Source of the DNA: an uncultured Flavobacteriales bacterium
Lineage (GTDB): Bacteria > Bacteroidota > Bacteroidia > Flavobacteriales_D > Sanyastnellaceae
DNA length: 64,000 bases
Assembly (NCBI GenBank): GCA_937974555.1
Contig: CALJKR010000049.1
Coordinates: forward strand, 17,352-81,351
Direction of reading: 5' to 3'
Part shown: positions 51,679 to 60,856 of the stretch, piece by piece
Numbering within the stretch: position 1 is the stretch's first letter
How the letters are laid out: the number at the start of each line of letters is the position of its first letter
Program-made: the position numbers and the translations under genes
Notes under the pieces: model-generated
What the model was told of the DNA's origin: nothing
Databases searched by the model: none
Seen by the model: only the letters and a program-made list of their open reading frames with translations

Positions 51679-54405
51679 ATGAAAAAAATTGCGATTATTT
51701 TATCGGGGTTACTCTTCAGTTGTTTGGCATCTTTTGCCTACAATGTCACCTTTCAGGTAGACATGAATAACGTGAGTGGCTTTAGCGTTGCCAACGTCAA
51801 TGGCACATTCAACAATTGGTGTGGCGCTTGTGCCAACATGACCGATGCCAATGGCGATAACATTTGGGAAATCACCATCAACTTAGCAGCGGGAACCTAT
51901 GAGTACAAATTCACCGCTGATGGATGGAATCAGCAGGAAAATCTTACCCCTGGCAGTCCATGTACTGTTACCAATTTTGGTTACACCAACCGCTCATTGA
52001 ACGTAACAGGAGATACCGTACTACCTGTGGTTTGCTGGGGAGCGTGTTCTCTTTGTTCTAATGTTTACCCTGTCACTTTTAAAGTGGACATGAACACGGT
52101 GACCAGTGCTTATGTATTGCCTACATTGAATGGTTCTTTCAATGGATGGAGCGGCAACGCAAACCCATTGAGTGATGCCAACAATGATGGCATTTTTGAA
52201 ACCACCATTCAATTGGCTCCTGGTACCTACGAATACAAATTCGCAGCGGACAACTGGGCCATTCAGGAAAACCTTACGCCAGGGATGTCTTGTACCGTAA
52301 CCAATTTTGGTTATACCAACCGTGCTTTGACCGTTGGCAATGCCGGACAGGTATTGGATGTTGTTTGCTGGGAATCTTGCACCACTTGTGACCAAGTTCC
52401 TACAGTGTACAATGTTACTTTTCAATTGGACATGTCTACTACCACAGGTTTCAACATCCCTGAGGTGAACGGAACTTTCAACAATTGGTGTGGCAATTGC
52501 GCTGCAATGAGTGATGCCAATGGTGACAATATTTGGGAAATTACCATTCCACTTCAAGCAGGTGCTTATGAGTTTAAGTATTCATACGATGCTTGGGCAG
52601 GATCAGAAGCCTTGGTTGAAGGCAGTTCTTGTACAACCACCAACGGTGGATTTACCAATCGTCTTTTGATTGTATCCAGTGATTCAGTAATGTCTCCAGT
52701 ATGTTTCGGTTCATGCACATCATGTGCGCCCATCGTAGTTGAAGAATATGGATGTATGGACATCAATGCTGTTAACTACAATAGCAATGCAACCATTGAT
52801 GACAACAGCTGTTTGTACAGCACCATTTTCAATGTAGACATGACTTGCGCTGATGCATTCACTGAAGTATACATCACCGGCCCATGGTGCGGTTGGTGTG
52901 CTGCTGACACCTACAATCATTTATTGGATACGGATGGAGATGGCATTTACACTGTAGAATTGTTCTTGGCCGCCGGCAACATAGAATACAAATACATGGT
53001 AGACAACTGGGCTTCTCAAGAGAACTTGGTGGATGACATGCAAAATGGAGCAACTTGCGCTCCTGTGACCGATTACACCAACTATGCAAATCGCTTGGTT
53101 GCTTCAGGTTCTATACAAAACGATGTTTACGGAAGATGTGATGCGTGCAGCGTTTTACCTACAACATACAATATCACCTTCCGTGTAGACATGAGTCAAC
53201 AAACCGGATTCACATTACCAGAATTGAATGGAACTTTCAATGGCTGGTGTGGGAATTGTAACCCTTTGACTGATGACAACGCAGACAACATTTGGGAGAC
53301 TACCATTGCGCTGAATCCCGCAACATATGAATTTAAATATTCTTTTGATGCTTGGGCTGGACAGGAGAACTTGTTACCTGGCAGCAGTTGTACAGTAACA
53401 AACTTTGGATTTACCAACCGCTCTTTGGTTGTTTCACAAGATTCTGTTTTAGATATAGTATGCTTCGGAAGTTGCACTTCATGTCAAAACACCCCTGCGA
53501 CCTACATGGTTACATTCCAAGTAAACATGAACCAAGAGTCTGGATTCACAACCCCAGAATTAAATGGAACATTCAACAACTGGTGTGGTAACTGCGCACA
53601 AATGTCGGATGGCAATGGGGACAATATTTGGGACATCACCGTTGAATTGCAAGAAGGCAATTACGAGTTCAAATACTCTCATGACAACTGGGCGGGCTCC
53701 GAGAACCTAACACCTGGCGATCTTTGCACCTACACCAATGGACAGTTCACCAACCGATATATCACCATTTCCAACGACACCATCATTCCTGTGGTTTGCT
53801 ATGGAAGCTGCTCAGATTGCCAAGCACCTGCTGCATTCCCTGTTATCTTTAATATAGATGTTAACGACCCCACAGTAACAGCAGTGGAATTGACTGGTGA
53901 TTTCAATGGATTTTGTACAGGTTGCGAAAGCATGACCAACGTTTCCGGAACCACTTGGTCTGACACATTGTATTTACAAGCGGGCGTATACAACTACCAC
54001 TTTACGCAAAGCAATGGCACCTTGGCCGAAACGTTAACCGACATGACTTGCACCGTATTCAATGGAACAACATACGAAAGAACCATCACTGTTACTGGTG
54101 ACACAGAGTCTTCTGTTGTTTGTTGGAATACTTGCGCTGAATGTGTGGTCAATACGAATGAGCATGATTCCAATCAAATTCAGTTGTACCCCAACCCAAG
54201 CCATGGAATGGTTTCCTTTACAGGTTTAACAGGAAACAATTATCAAGTGACTTGTTTTGATATGGTTGGACATTTGGTTTCTTCATTCAACGTATCAGCT
54301 GAGAATAAGAACTTAGATTTGTCTCACTTGGAAAATGGTATGTATTTGATCAGAATTGAAGGTGATCATCAATCACAACAATTCTCAGTTGTATTATGCG
54401 ACTAA
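51679..54405 (+). CDS. T9SS protein with seven carbohydrate-binding-like modules
   Basis: A 908-residue exported protein. Modules 1-3 (about 21-350) resemble those of the two paralogs, module 4 (about 355-495) has the TGPWCGWCAADTYN variant, modules 5 and 6 (about 500-720) return to the TFNNWCGNC type, and module 7 (about 725-820) is divergent and has lost the NNWCG core (GDFNGFCTGC). A T9SS domain starting IQLYPNPSHGMVSF ends it. Each module carries about six Cys, likely disulphides. The gene overlaps the downstream GH16 gene by 10 bases, which supports a role in binding the GH16 substrate. Confidence 0.82.
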   Translation: MKKIAIILSGLLFSCLASFAYNVTFQVDMNNVSGFSVANVNGTFNNWCGACANMTDANGDNIWEITINLAAGTYEYKFTADGWNQQENLTPGSPCTVTNFGYTNRSLNVTGDTVLPVVCWGACSLCSNVYPVTFKVDMNTVTSAYVLPTLNGSFNGWSGNANPLSDANNDGIFETTIQLAPGTYEYKFAADNWAIQENLTPGMSCTVTNFGYTNRALTVGNAGQVLDVVCWESCTTCDQVPTVYNVTFQLDMSTTTGFNIPEVNGTFNNWCGNCAAMSDANGDNIWEITIPLQAGAYEFKYSYDAWAGSEALVEGSSCTTTNGGFTNRLLIVSSDSVMSPVCFGSCTSCAPIVVEEYGCMDINAVNYNSNATIDDNSCLYSTIFNVDMTCADAFTEVYITGPWCGWCAADTYNHLLDTDGDGIYTVELFLAAGNIEYKYMVDNWASQENLVDDMQNGATCAPVTDYTNYANRLVASGSIQNDVYGRCDACSVLPTTYNITFRVDMSQQTGFTLPELNGTFNGWCGNCNPLTDDNADNIWETTIALNPATYEFKYSFDAWAGQENLLPGSSCTVTNFGFTNRSLVVSQDSVLDIVCFGSCTSCQNTPATYMVTFQVNMNQESGFTTPELNGTFNNWCGNCAQMSDGNGDNIWDITVELQEGNYEFKYSHDNWAGSENLTPGDLCTYTNGQFTNRYITISNDTIIPVVCYGSCSDCQAPAAFPVIFNIDVNDPTVTAVELTGDFNGFCTGCESMTNVSGTTWSDTLYLQAGVYNYHFTQSNGTLAETLTDMTCTVFNGTTYERTITVTGDTESSVVCWNTCAECVVNTNEHDSNQIQLYPNPSHGMVSFTGLTGNNYQVTCFDMVGHLVSSFNVSAENKNLDLSHLENGMYLIRIEGDHQSQQFSVVLCD

Positions 54406-55403
54406 TTATTTCTTTGATATTGGCGACATGTAGTTTGGCCTCAAATGGCCAAACTACATGGAGTCTTTCATGGTCAGAGGAGTTTTCAGGAAGCACCTTG
54501 AACACCGAAACTTGGAACTACGATATCGGTACAGGAAATTGGGGCTGGGGCAATAATGAACTTCAGTACTACACTACCTCCCCACAGAATCTTTATCTAG
54601 AAAATGGCGTTGCTCATTTTGTAGCCAAGCAACAAACCTTTGGAACCAGCAACTACACTTCTGCCAGAATCAACAGTTCTGGAAAGTTTAACTTTACCTA
54701 TGGGCGACTAGAAGCTAGAATCAAAATCCCTATGGGACAAGGATTGTGGCCCGCCTTCTGGGGCTTGGGACAAAACATCAATCAAGTGGGTTGGCCTTCT
54801 TGCGGCGAAATCGACATTATGGAGCATGTGAACAACAATGACTACATAAACGGTACTTTGCATTGGGACCAAAACGGTCATCAATACAATGGATCGACCA
54901 TTTCATTTGACCCCAATGCTTTTCATCAATACATGATTGAATGGGATGAGAATAAAATCCAATGGTATTTGGATGGTATTCTATTCAAAACAATCAGTAT
55001 TACCGCCAACAATATGAATGCCTTTCATCAACCTTTTTTCATCATTCTCAATGTTGCGGTTGGGGGTTTGTGGCCCGGTTCTCCTGACAATACAACCGTG
55101 TTTCCCGCTGAAATGTTAGTGGATTACATTCGCTACTATGAAAAGAGTACTGTTTCTTCTACAACTATTGAAAATACAGAGGCTCTGATCTTCTTAGGGG
55201 ATCAAAAGATTCACTACCAAATTCCGCAAAACGGGTCAATTGATTACTCAGTATTTAACGCTACTGGGCAATTGTTGATTCAGAATACAACTTCCTTTAA
55301 CCCGGGCGAAATTGACATTTCCGGTTTGAGTCAAGGTGTACATATCATTCAATTAGTCGATCAAAAGTCCGGTTGGGTCATTCGAAAAAAGATCTGTATC
55401 TAA
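54396..55403 (+). CDS. T9SS-exported GH16 beta-glucanase (laminarinase-like)
   Basis: A 335-residue enzyme with signal peptide (SNGQ). Residues about 22-260 are a GH16 jelly roll: LSWSEEFSG, LEARIKIPMGQGLWPAFW, the catalytic Glu138, Asp140 and Glu143 in GEIDIMEH, and a late FPAEMLVDYIRYYE. The C-terminal 75 residues carry a T9SS-like sorting domain ending in RKKICI. The family hydrolyses beta-1,3 or mixed-linkage glucans outside the cell. It is translated in coupling with the seven-module protein. Confidence 0.92.
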   Translation: MRLIISLILATCSLASNGQTTWSLSWSEEFSGSTLNTETWNYDIGTGNWGWGNNELQYYTTSPQNLYLENGVAHFVAKQQTFGTSNYTSARINSSGKFNFTYGRLEARIKIPMGQGLWPAFWGLGQNINQVGWPSCGEIDIMEHVNNNDYINGTLHWDQNGHQYNGSTISFDPNAFHQYMIEWDENKIQWYLDGILFKTISITANNMNAFHQPFFIILNVAVGGLWPGSPDNTTVFPAEMLVDYIRYYEKSTVSSTTIENTEALIFLGDQKIHYQIPQNGSIDYSVFNATGQLLIQNTTSFNPGEIDISGLSQGVHIIQLVDQKSGWVIRKKICI

Positions 55404-55408
55404 CAACG

Positions 55409-55432
55409 AAAAAGGGGCTTTCGCCCCTTTTT
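55409..55432. terminator. Bidirectional terminator
   Basis: GGGGC and GCCCC pair around TTTC, flanked by A5 and T5, between the convergent GH16 and thioredoxin genes. Confidence 0.85.
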
Positions 55433-55441
55433 GTTTTCCCT

Positions 55442-55744
55442 CTATTTCTTCATGTAACCTTGAAGTAAGGAAATCAATTCATCCTTCTGCTTTACACCCG
55501 CGTTTTTCCATTTGGCCTCGCCATTCTGAAAGACCATCAAAGTAGGAACGCTTCTAACTCCATAAGCCTGGGCAGCCGACGGATTCTTATCTACATCAAT
55601 CTTAATGATACGCGCAGTATCACCCAATGCGCTTGCAACCTCTTCTAGGATTGGCCCTTGGTATTGACATGGTCCGCACCACGTTGCAAAAAAATCTACC
55701 AAAACGGGCGTATCCCCGCTGATTATGTCCTTAAATGAACCCAT
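55442..55744 (-). CDS. trxA: Thioredoxin
   Basis: A 100-residue cytoplasmic thioredoxin with the active site WCGPC (Cys23, Cys26) and the usual cis-Pro in RSVPTLMVF. It reduces protein disulphides and could reduce ArsC in this strain. It is the last of three minus-strand genes with two rhodanese-like genes 24 bases upstream. Confidence 0.92.
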   Translation of the reverse strand: MGSFKDIISGDTPVLVDFFATWCGPCQYQGPILEEVASALGDTARIIKIDVDKNPSAAQAYGVRSVPTLMVFQNGEAKWKNAGVKQKDELISLLQGYMKK

Positions 55745-55768
55745 ACTCCGACAAATTTAATTGAACTG

Positions 55769-56065
55769 CTATACTTTTTGCCAAGGTCCGACATTGACCA
55801 AATGCTCAAAACCCATCGCTTTCAATTGCGACTTGGCACTACCCGCTCTGGCTCCTGAACGACAACACAAAATAATCTTTTGATCTTTCTTGTATTTCTT
55901 GGCCACTTCACCGATACGATCCAAAGGGACATTGGTTGAACCTTTGGCATGCCCGGATTTAAATTCGCCTACAGAGCGAACATCAATAACAACCGCGCCC
56001 TCACTGATCCACAATTTGTGGTCTATTTTTGGCCCTAGGCCCAGTAATTTTCTTAAAAAACCCAT
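55769..56065 (-). CDS. Rhodanese-like protein (1)
   Basis: A 98-residue single-domain rhodanese with VVIDVRSVGEFKSGHAKGS and the active-site loop CRSGAR starting at Cys68. It transfers sulphane sulphur to an acceptor such as thioredoxin. It starts 3 bases after the second rhodanese gene ends. Confidence 0.88.
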   Translation of the reverse strand: MGFLRKLLGLGPKIDHKLWISEGAVVIDVRSVGEFKSGHAKGSTNVPLDRIGEVAKKYKKDQKIILCCRSGARAGSAKSQLKAMGFEHLVNVGPWQKV

Positions 56066-56068
56066 TAT

Positions 56069-56353
56069 TTACATTTTTGAAATTTCATAATTTACCTCCA
56101 TCCAGCCTCCGCCATTGATTGCGTTTAATATTCCATTCTCCTGCAGAAAATAAACAGCCTGGCCACTTCTGTTGCCAGATGCACAGCAAAAAACTTGTGG
56201 CCCATGATAGCTCTTTAATTCCGACAGTTGTTGTGGAATTTCATTTAACGGGATATTGATTGAACCTGCTACATGTCCCATTTGAAATTCCATGGGAGAT
56301 CTGACATCAATGACCCGCACCGCAGCATCTTTTAAAGCATCCTTTGTATTCAT
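56069..56353 (-). CDS. Rhodanese-like protein (2)
   Basis: A 94-residue single-domain rhodanese (start at 56353) with VRVIDVRSPMEFQMGHVAGS and active-site loop CASGNR at Cys57. The first of three adjacent sulphur-handling genes with another rhodanese and thioredoxin. Start chosen over a longer frame at 56383. Confidence 0.85.
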   Translation of the reverse strand: MNTKDALKDAAVRVIDVRSPMEFQMGHVAGSINIPLNEIPQQLSELKSYHGPQVFCCASGNRSGQAVYFLQENGILNAINGGGWMEVNYEISKM

Positions 56354-56423
56354 TTCATTTTGATTTGTGGCACAAAGTTTCAAAAAAGAAAATACTTTCC
56401 GCTGTAACTATCATCACAGAGCG

Positions 56424-56431
56424 TAACTTTG
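56424..56431 (+). promoter_or_regulatory. tmRNA promoter -7 element
   Basis: TAACTTTG is a perfect match to TAnnTTTG, about 21 bases before the 5' end of the mature tmRNA. A clear TTG partner upstream is not evident. The few extra bases would be removed by RNase P. Confidence 0.6.
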
Positions 56432-56451
56432 TAGCCAGTTCTTTGATTTAC

Positions 56452-56849
56452 GGGCCCGATTTCTGGATTTGACAGTAGGAAGAAGATCGGAGCAAGCATG
56501 CAGAGCGTTTGATGGTGAAGCTCTTTAATCTGAAATCATCAGTCAGAAATGACAACAATTCATACGCGCTTGCAGCCTAATCACCGGGTGTGATTACGCT
56601 TAATCTCGTCATGGTATGGCGAGACAGGCATGTCCCGTTGTTGGCCTCGTTCCCGGCCAACAACACTGGGGCTTCATTAAAGGGAAATCGCTGAGGCAGA
56701 TGCGCATAAGCCAAAGCTAAAAATCATACGATAAGGAAATATCAAGGCTGTCTTTTGCCGTGTGTTTCTCGAAAATCAATAAAGGAATAAGCATGTAGAA
56801 ACCTCAGTTGTTCCCTGTTTGGACGCGGGTTCGACCCCCGCCGGGTCCA
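56452..56849 (+). ncRNA. ssrA: Transfer-messenger RNA (tmRNA)
   Basis: The 5' end GGGCCCGATTTCTGGATTTG and the 3' end CGCGGGTTCGACCCCCG plus CGGGTCC form the tRNA-Ala-like acceptor and T arm: GGGCCCG pairs with CGGGTCC (one G-U). The terminal CCA is not fully encoded. The tag frame lies at 56545-56577: after CAGTC come AGA AAT GAC AAC AAT TCA TAC GCG CTT GCA GCC and TAA, giving RNDNNSYALAA with the universal ALAA end. It rescues stalled ribosomes and tags proteins for proteolysis. Length about 398 bases is normal. Confidence 0.93.
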
Positions 56850-56853
56850 CAAA

Positions 56854-56882
56854 AATAAAAGGAGCAAACGCTCCTTTTATTT
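56854..56882. terminator. Terminator after the tmRNA gene
   Basis: AAAAGGAGC and GCTCCTTTT pair around AAAC, flanked by A/T runs, between tmRNA and the convergent gene at 56904-57542; it works in both directions. Confidence 0.85.
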
Positions 56883-56903
56883 TACTTTATTTTCATCTCT
56901 CCA

Positions 56904-57542
56904 TTACTTCTTAGACAAAATGATAAACAGCAACAACGCAGTGATTACAAACACACCGATCACAGCCCAGAGATTGGACTTCTTGATGGGATAATAATGC
57001 TTCAACTTCAACCAGAACTTTTTCCACCTTTCTTTGCCATTATCCAATTTCCAAGTATTATCCGATGACCGTATGATACTTGGCAAAACAAAAACGCGTG
57101 AATCACTGAACGGATCTACCTCTCCAAATTGCAATACGTGTTTGGAATCCATATCACGAGAGAAATCGATTTTCCCTCTTTCCACGAAATCCAAAAAGTA
57201 ATAGTAGATCTCAAAACCGTCAAATGCAATGAATCGAAATTTATTCGAGTCGATTACCTGTTTGAGAATAGCCAAGGTATCCATCATGCCCCGTTGTTGT
57301 TCCGAAATGACGGACTGAAAATCAGATGTCATTACCCTTTGCTGGGTGATATCTTCCATTTCAACATCAAAAAAATACACCCCATATTTCTTGGAAAATG
57401 ACTCCGTTTCACTGACGGCGTATTCGCTGTTGGTGTAGCCTACTTGGTACATTAAAGACCAAAAACGTTTGCGTGCATTAGCGGAACCCCACTCAGCACC
57501 ATTTGATGAAACCAACCTTACTATAAGCGTATGCCCCTTCAT
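56904..57542 (-). CDS. Tail-anchored membrane protein of unknown function
   Basis: A 212-residue protein. Residues 1-180 are soluble mixed alpha/beta (ending RWKKFWLKLKHYYPIKKSN), followed by one C-terminal membrane helix AVIGVFVITALLLFIILSKK, so the main part should face the cytoplasm. No signal peptide. I do not recognise the family. It is isolated between the tmRNA and cyclophilin genes. Confidence 0.6.
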   Translation of the reverse strand: MKGHTLIVRLVSSNGAEWGSANARKRFWSLMYQVGYTNSEYAVSETESFSKKYGVYFFDVEMEDITQQRVMTSDFQSVISEQQRGMMDTLAILKQVIDSNKFRFIAFDGFEIYYYFLDFVERGKIDFSRDMDSKHVLQFGEVDPFSDSRVFVLPSIIRSSDNTWKLDNGKERWKKFWLKLKHYYPIKKSNLWAVIGVFVITALLLFIILSKK

Positions 57543-57688
57543 GAATCACAACAAATTTAAACCTTTCAACCCAATCAATGTAATTTGATTGTTATTTAAC
57601 ACAAAGGAATGAAAAATATTCTAATTATCATATACCAGAAATTACTTGGATAAATCATGAATTTTCATGACGCAGGTTATATTTGACC

Positions 57689-59539
57689 ATGCAACGCTGG
57701 ATTTTTGTTTTAATTTCTCTTTTTTTTACAAATCTTTATTGGGGTCAAATCCTCAATTTAAATCAATGTGAATGGCTCTGGCAAAAGCATCACCCAGACC
57801 AAGTCGCAAACACAATCCAGCTCTCCTCTGAAGAATTGAGGGAGATCTTGTCTCTTTACGCAGGTAGTCACCCCAATGAAGAGAACCAAGCCACACTTTT
57901 ATCTTTACTCAAAGAAAAGCCAACTCCAGAATTGTTGTTTGCGTTGAGTCAACAGACCCAACCTCAATTGAGCCAATGGATAAATTGGATTACCGACAAA
58001 CCCGAATTGGATAGCGAAACGATTGGTTTGTTGGGGAAATGCATCCGCAATGAAGACGATGCCCGTGCTTATCAAGTTTTCAAATCACAAGAAGGATATG
58101 CACTGGGTATTTATTACGCCTTGCGTAACGGTCACTTTCAACCCTACTGGCCTTTGGAATTGATTGATATACTCAACAAACAATTGAAGTTGGGAATGTC
58201 CACAACGGCCGTGTGTCGTGCCATCAAAACCATTCCCACGAGCCAATATCCATCTGCAGAAATTGAGCAACTGCTTTCTCTGCATAACGCTGATCACTGG
58301 CTGGACCGCATGGCCATTCAAATGATCGCCAAGTGCAAAACGCCCACTGCGGCTCAAATGCTGACCGACATTGCCTTAAATCCAACAAGCCATGTCCACT
58401 CCATCACAGAATGTTTGATTCAACTTAAAAAATACGGAGCCAGTGAAAGATTGGTCCCCTTGCTGAATCATAGTCAATCTGAGATTGTTTGCACCACATT
58501 GGAATGTTTGGCTCAACACAAGATTGAAAATTCGACCATCCGCATGTACATCGAACAATCACAAAATCCGCTTTCACCTTTACCAAGCAGCATCTTTTGG
58601 GCGCAGGAATCCTATCAACTGGCTCTAAAACCCCAAAAAGAGAATACCCAAATATGGATAAAGTTCCAAGAGGAAGAGAATCCTTATGGTCGAATGTATG
58701 CCTTTGGAACCATCCAAAATTGCCCTGATCTATTTGACGAATTATTAGCCTTTGTTCTTGAAGCCAACGCCCCCACTGATTTGTACTACGGCACACAGTG
58801 CTTGCTTCAAATGAAAAATACACCCACCACCGATTGGATTCAAAATTTGTGGGCAAAAAATGATGAAGGAATTGATGCTTTACTGCTGGAGTATTTGAGA
58901 AACCAGCAACTCAGCGATGATGAAATCAAAGCATTCAAGAAGAAGATTCATGAAAGACTGGAATCGTATATTTTGCCAAAAAAAATCGAGACTAGGAATG
59001 AAGCTCTGAATACATTGGCGCACTGGGGAGACACCCTTGATCTGCCTCGCAGCCTTCCTTCCAGCCAAATATGGACTGCTCAGGATTTGTTTGAATTGCC
59101 CGACACTTGTTACTATCGGATGATCGTGAATCATGGGGCAATGACAGACACCTTGATTTTTCTCGTTCACAAAAATCTAACGCCCCTCACAGCCTTGCAT
59201 TTCAATCAACTGGTAGCACAAGGGTTTTACAATCACAAATACTTTCATCGACGTGTACCCAATTTTGTGTTGCAAGGTGGGTGTCCCAGAGGGGATGGCA
59301 TGGGCAGTTTGGACTACACCATTGCGTCTGAATTTTCTGGAGAACATTTTGACATTGGCCATATTGGTTGGGCATCAGCCGGTCCCCATACAGAAAGTTG
59401 TCAAATCTTTTTCATGCTGGATGAAGCTTTCCACTTGGATGGACGATACACCAATATGGGAAAGGTGATTCGGGGCATTGAAAAATTAGACCGGTTGGGT
59501 TTGGGAACTGAAATAATCAGTATCCAACAAATTCCTTAG
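57689..59539 (+). CDS. HEAT-like repeat protein with C-terminal cyclophilin domain
   Basis: A 616-residue exported protein (signal peptide ending in YWGQ). The first 450 residues are helical repeats resembling HEAT units (for example LIQLKKYGASERLVPLLNHSQSEIVCTTLECL, positions about 240-271). The last 140 residues form a peptidyl-prolyl isomerase domain: FHRRVPNFVLQGGCPRGDGMG and SCQIFFMLDEAFHLDGRYTNMGKV (last part, residues 570-600). It likely acts on folding of outer-membrane or secreted proteins. Start at the ATG at 57689, after a TTG two codons earlier. Its stop shares bases with the convergent next gene. Confidence 0.85.
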   Translation: MQRWIFVLISLFFTNLYWGQILNLNQCEWLWQKHHPDQVANTIQLSSEELREILSLYAGSHPNEENQATLLSLLKEKPTPELLFALSQQTQPQLSQWINWITDKPELDSETIGLLGKCIRNEDDARAYQVFKSQEGYALGIYYALRNGHFQPYWPLELIDILNKQLKLGMSTTAVCRAIKTIPTSQYPSAEIEQLLSLHNADHWLDRMAIQMIAKCKTPTAAQMLTDIALNPTSHVHSITECLIQLKKYGASERLVPLLNHSQSEIVCTTLECLAQHKIENSTIRMYIEQSQNPLSPLPSSIFWAQESYQLALKPQKENTQIWIKFQEEENPYGRMYAFGTIQNCPDLFDELLAFVLEANAPTDLYYGTQCLLQMKNTPTTDWIQNLWAKNDEGIDALLLEYLRNQQLSDDEIKAFKKKIHERLESYILPKKIETRNEALNTLAHWGDTLDLPRSLPSSQIWTAQDLFELPDTCYYRMIVNHGAMTDTLIFLVHKNLTPLTALHFNQLVAQGFYNHKYFHRRVPNFVLQGGCPRGDGMGSLDYTIASEFSGEHFDIGHIGWASAGPHTESCQIFFMLDEAFHLDGRYTNMGKVIRGIEKLDRLGLGTEIISIQQIP

Positions 59540-60807
59540 GTCTTCTGTTTTTTACGCTTGGCTGCCGGAAAAAGGATATTGTTTAATATCAATCGATATC
59601 CTGGTGAATTGGGATGCAGCGACAAATCGGTGGGTGGATCTCCCACAAGGTGCCGATAATCTTCGGGGTCATGTCCACCATAGTAAGTCCATTGCCCTTG
59701 CCCCATCTCGCCGTGGATGTACCGCGCAGATTTTAAACTTTTTGTTTCGCCCATTACAGTGACGTTGGGTTTGACAAACTCGTTGTGAAAAGAGGTGGTT
59801 TGACCCATAAAACCTTTGATCACTTGGGTGTGATTTTGGGTGAGAATGGTAGGCACTATGTCCCACTTGGCGGAAAAGTCGAAGAGCGTAAAAAAATCAT
59901 TGATCTCGCCCAAACGATTGTGGTCCTCTGTAGCATCAATGGATGAAAACTCATAGACCATGGGATCTTTGATGATTCGATAATCTTGAAATGCGAATCC
60001 ATTTTGATATTCCAATTTTTGTTGTGCCTGGGGATCACTTCCATCGCCATCAAAAACAGATTCTACGATATCCACGTGCTCGGCGGCCAATGAAATATCA
60101 TATGAATCAGTACCACTGCACATGGTAAACAAAAATCCTCCACCTAGAACAAAGTTTCTGATATTCACAGCTACTTGTCTTTTCATTTCACTCACCTTAG
60201 AAAAACCCAAAGCTTGTGCTGTAGCGGATTGGTTCTTCACTTCATCTTGGTACCAAGCGGCATTTCTATATTGGGCATAGAACTTTCCATACTGTCCTGT
60301 AAAATCTTCGTGATGCAAATGGAGCCAATCGTATTTGATAAGATCTCCTTGAATCACCTCTGTATCGTAGATTTCAGTATAAGGGATTTCAGCGTAGGTG
60401 AGGACCATGGTCACCGCATCGTCCCAAGGTTGTTTTCCTTGTGGTGTGTACACCGCGATTTTGGGCGCTACTTCTAATTTCACGCGCTCCATATTTACTT
60501 CTGGATCCGCTATTTGGTTGTAGATAGACTGGGTCTGTGCATCGGCAATTACCTCAAACGACACCCCTCTGATGGTGCACTCTTTGGAGAGCGTTGGAAG
60601 GTTGGGACATAAAAAACTTCCTCCTCTGTAGTTGAGTAACCATTCCAAATTACCTCCATTTTGCAGCAACCAGTAAGCTATTCCATACGCTTTAAGATGT
60701 TCGGATTGTTTATCATCCATTGGGATAAGAATACTACTGGCATAGGCGGATGTTACGGACATCCCCATCACCCACCATGCGATCAACATTCTATATACCT
60801 GCTTCAT
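59536..60807 (-). CDS. Exported protein of the family often mislabelled asparagine synthetase B
   Basis: A 423-residue protein with signal peptide (SAYAS). It contains ILIPMDDKQSEHLKAYGIAYW, GGNLEWLLNYRGGSFLCPN and PKIAVYTPQGKQPWDDAV, sequences I associate with a Bacteroidota family annotated as asparagine synthetase B. It lacks the N-terminal Cys nucleophile and the ATP pyrophosphatase SGGxDS motif of real AsnB, so that name is not supported. A glutamine-amidotransferase-like alpha/beta fold is possible (GGGFLFTMCSGTDSYD). Function unknown. Ends sharing its stop region with the convergent cyclophilin gene. Confidence 0.72.
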   Translation of the reverse strand: MKQVYRMLIAWWVMGMSVTSAYASSILIPMDDKQSEHLKAYGIAYWLLQNGGNLEWLLNYRGGSFLCPNLPTLSKECTIRGVSFEVIADAQTQSIYNQIADPEVNMERVKLEVAPKIAVYTPQGKQPWDDAVTMVLTYAEIPYTEIYDTEVIQGDLIKYDWLHLHHEDFTGQYGKFYAQYRNAAWYQDEVKNQSATAQALGFSKVSEMKRQVAVNIRNFVLGGGFLFTMCSGTDSYDISLAAEHVDIVESVFDGDGSDPQAQQKLEYQNGFAFQDYRIIKDPMVYEFSSIDATEDHNRLGEINDFFTLFDFSAKWDIVPTILTQNHTQVIKGFMGQTTSFHNEFVKPNVTVMGETKSLKSARYIHGEMGQGQWTYYGGHDPEDYRHLVGDPPTDLSLHPNSPGYRLILNNILFPAAKRKKQKT

Positions 60808-60856
60808 ATTGCTAAAATAAGCGGTAACTGCAGCCCCAGCGAAGGGTTAACGAAAA

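Noticed and set aside
52021..52557. A 178-codon antisense frame in the seven-module gene
   Set aside because: Similar antisense frames recur in all module genes because of the repeated codons; composition is unlike protein.
59536..60807. Asparagine synthetase B
   Set aside because: No Cys2 nucleophile and no pyrophosphatase motif; the gene is exported, so the database name is not supported.
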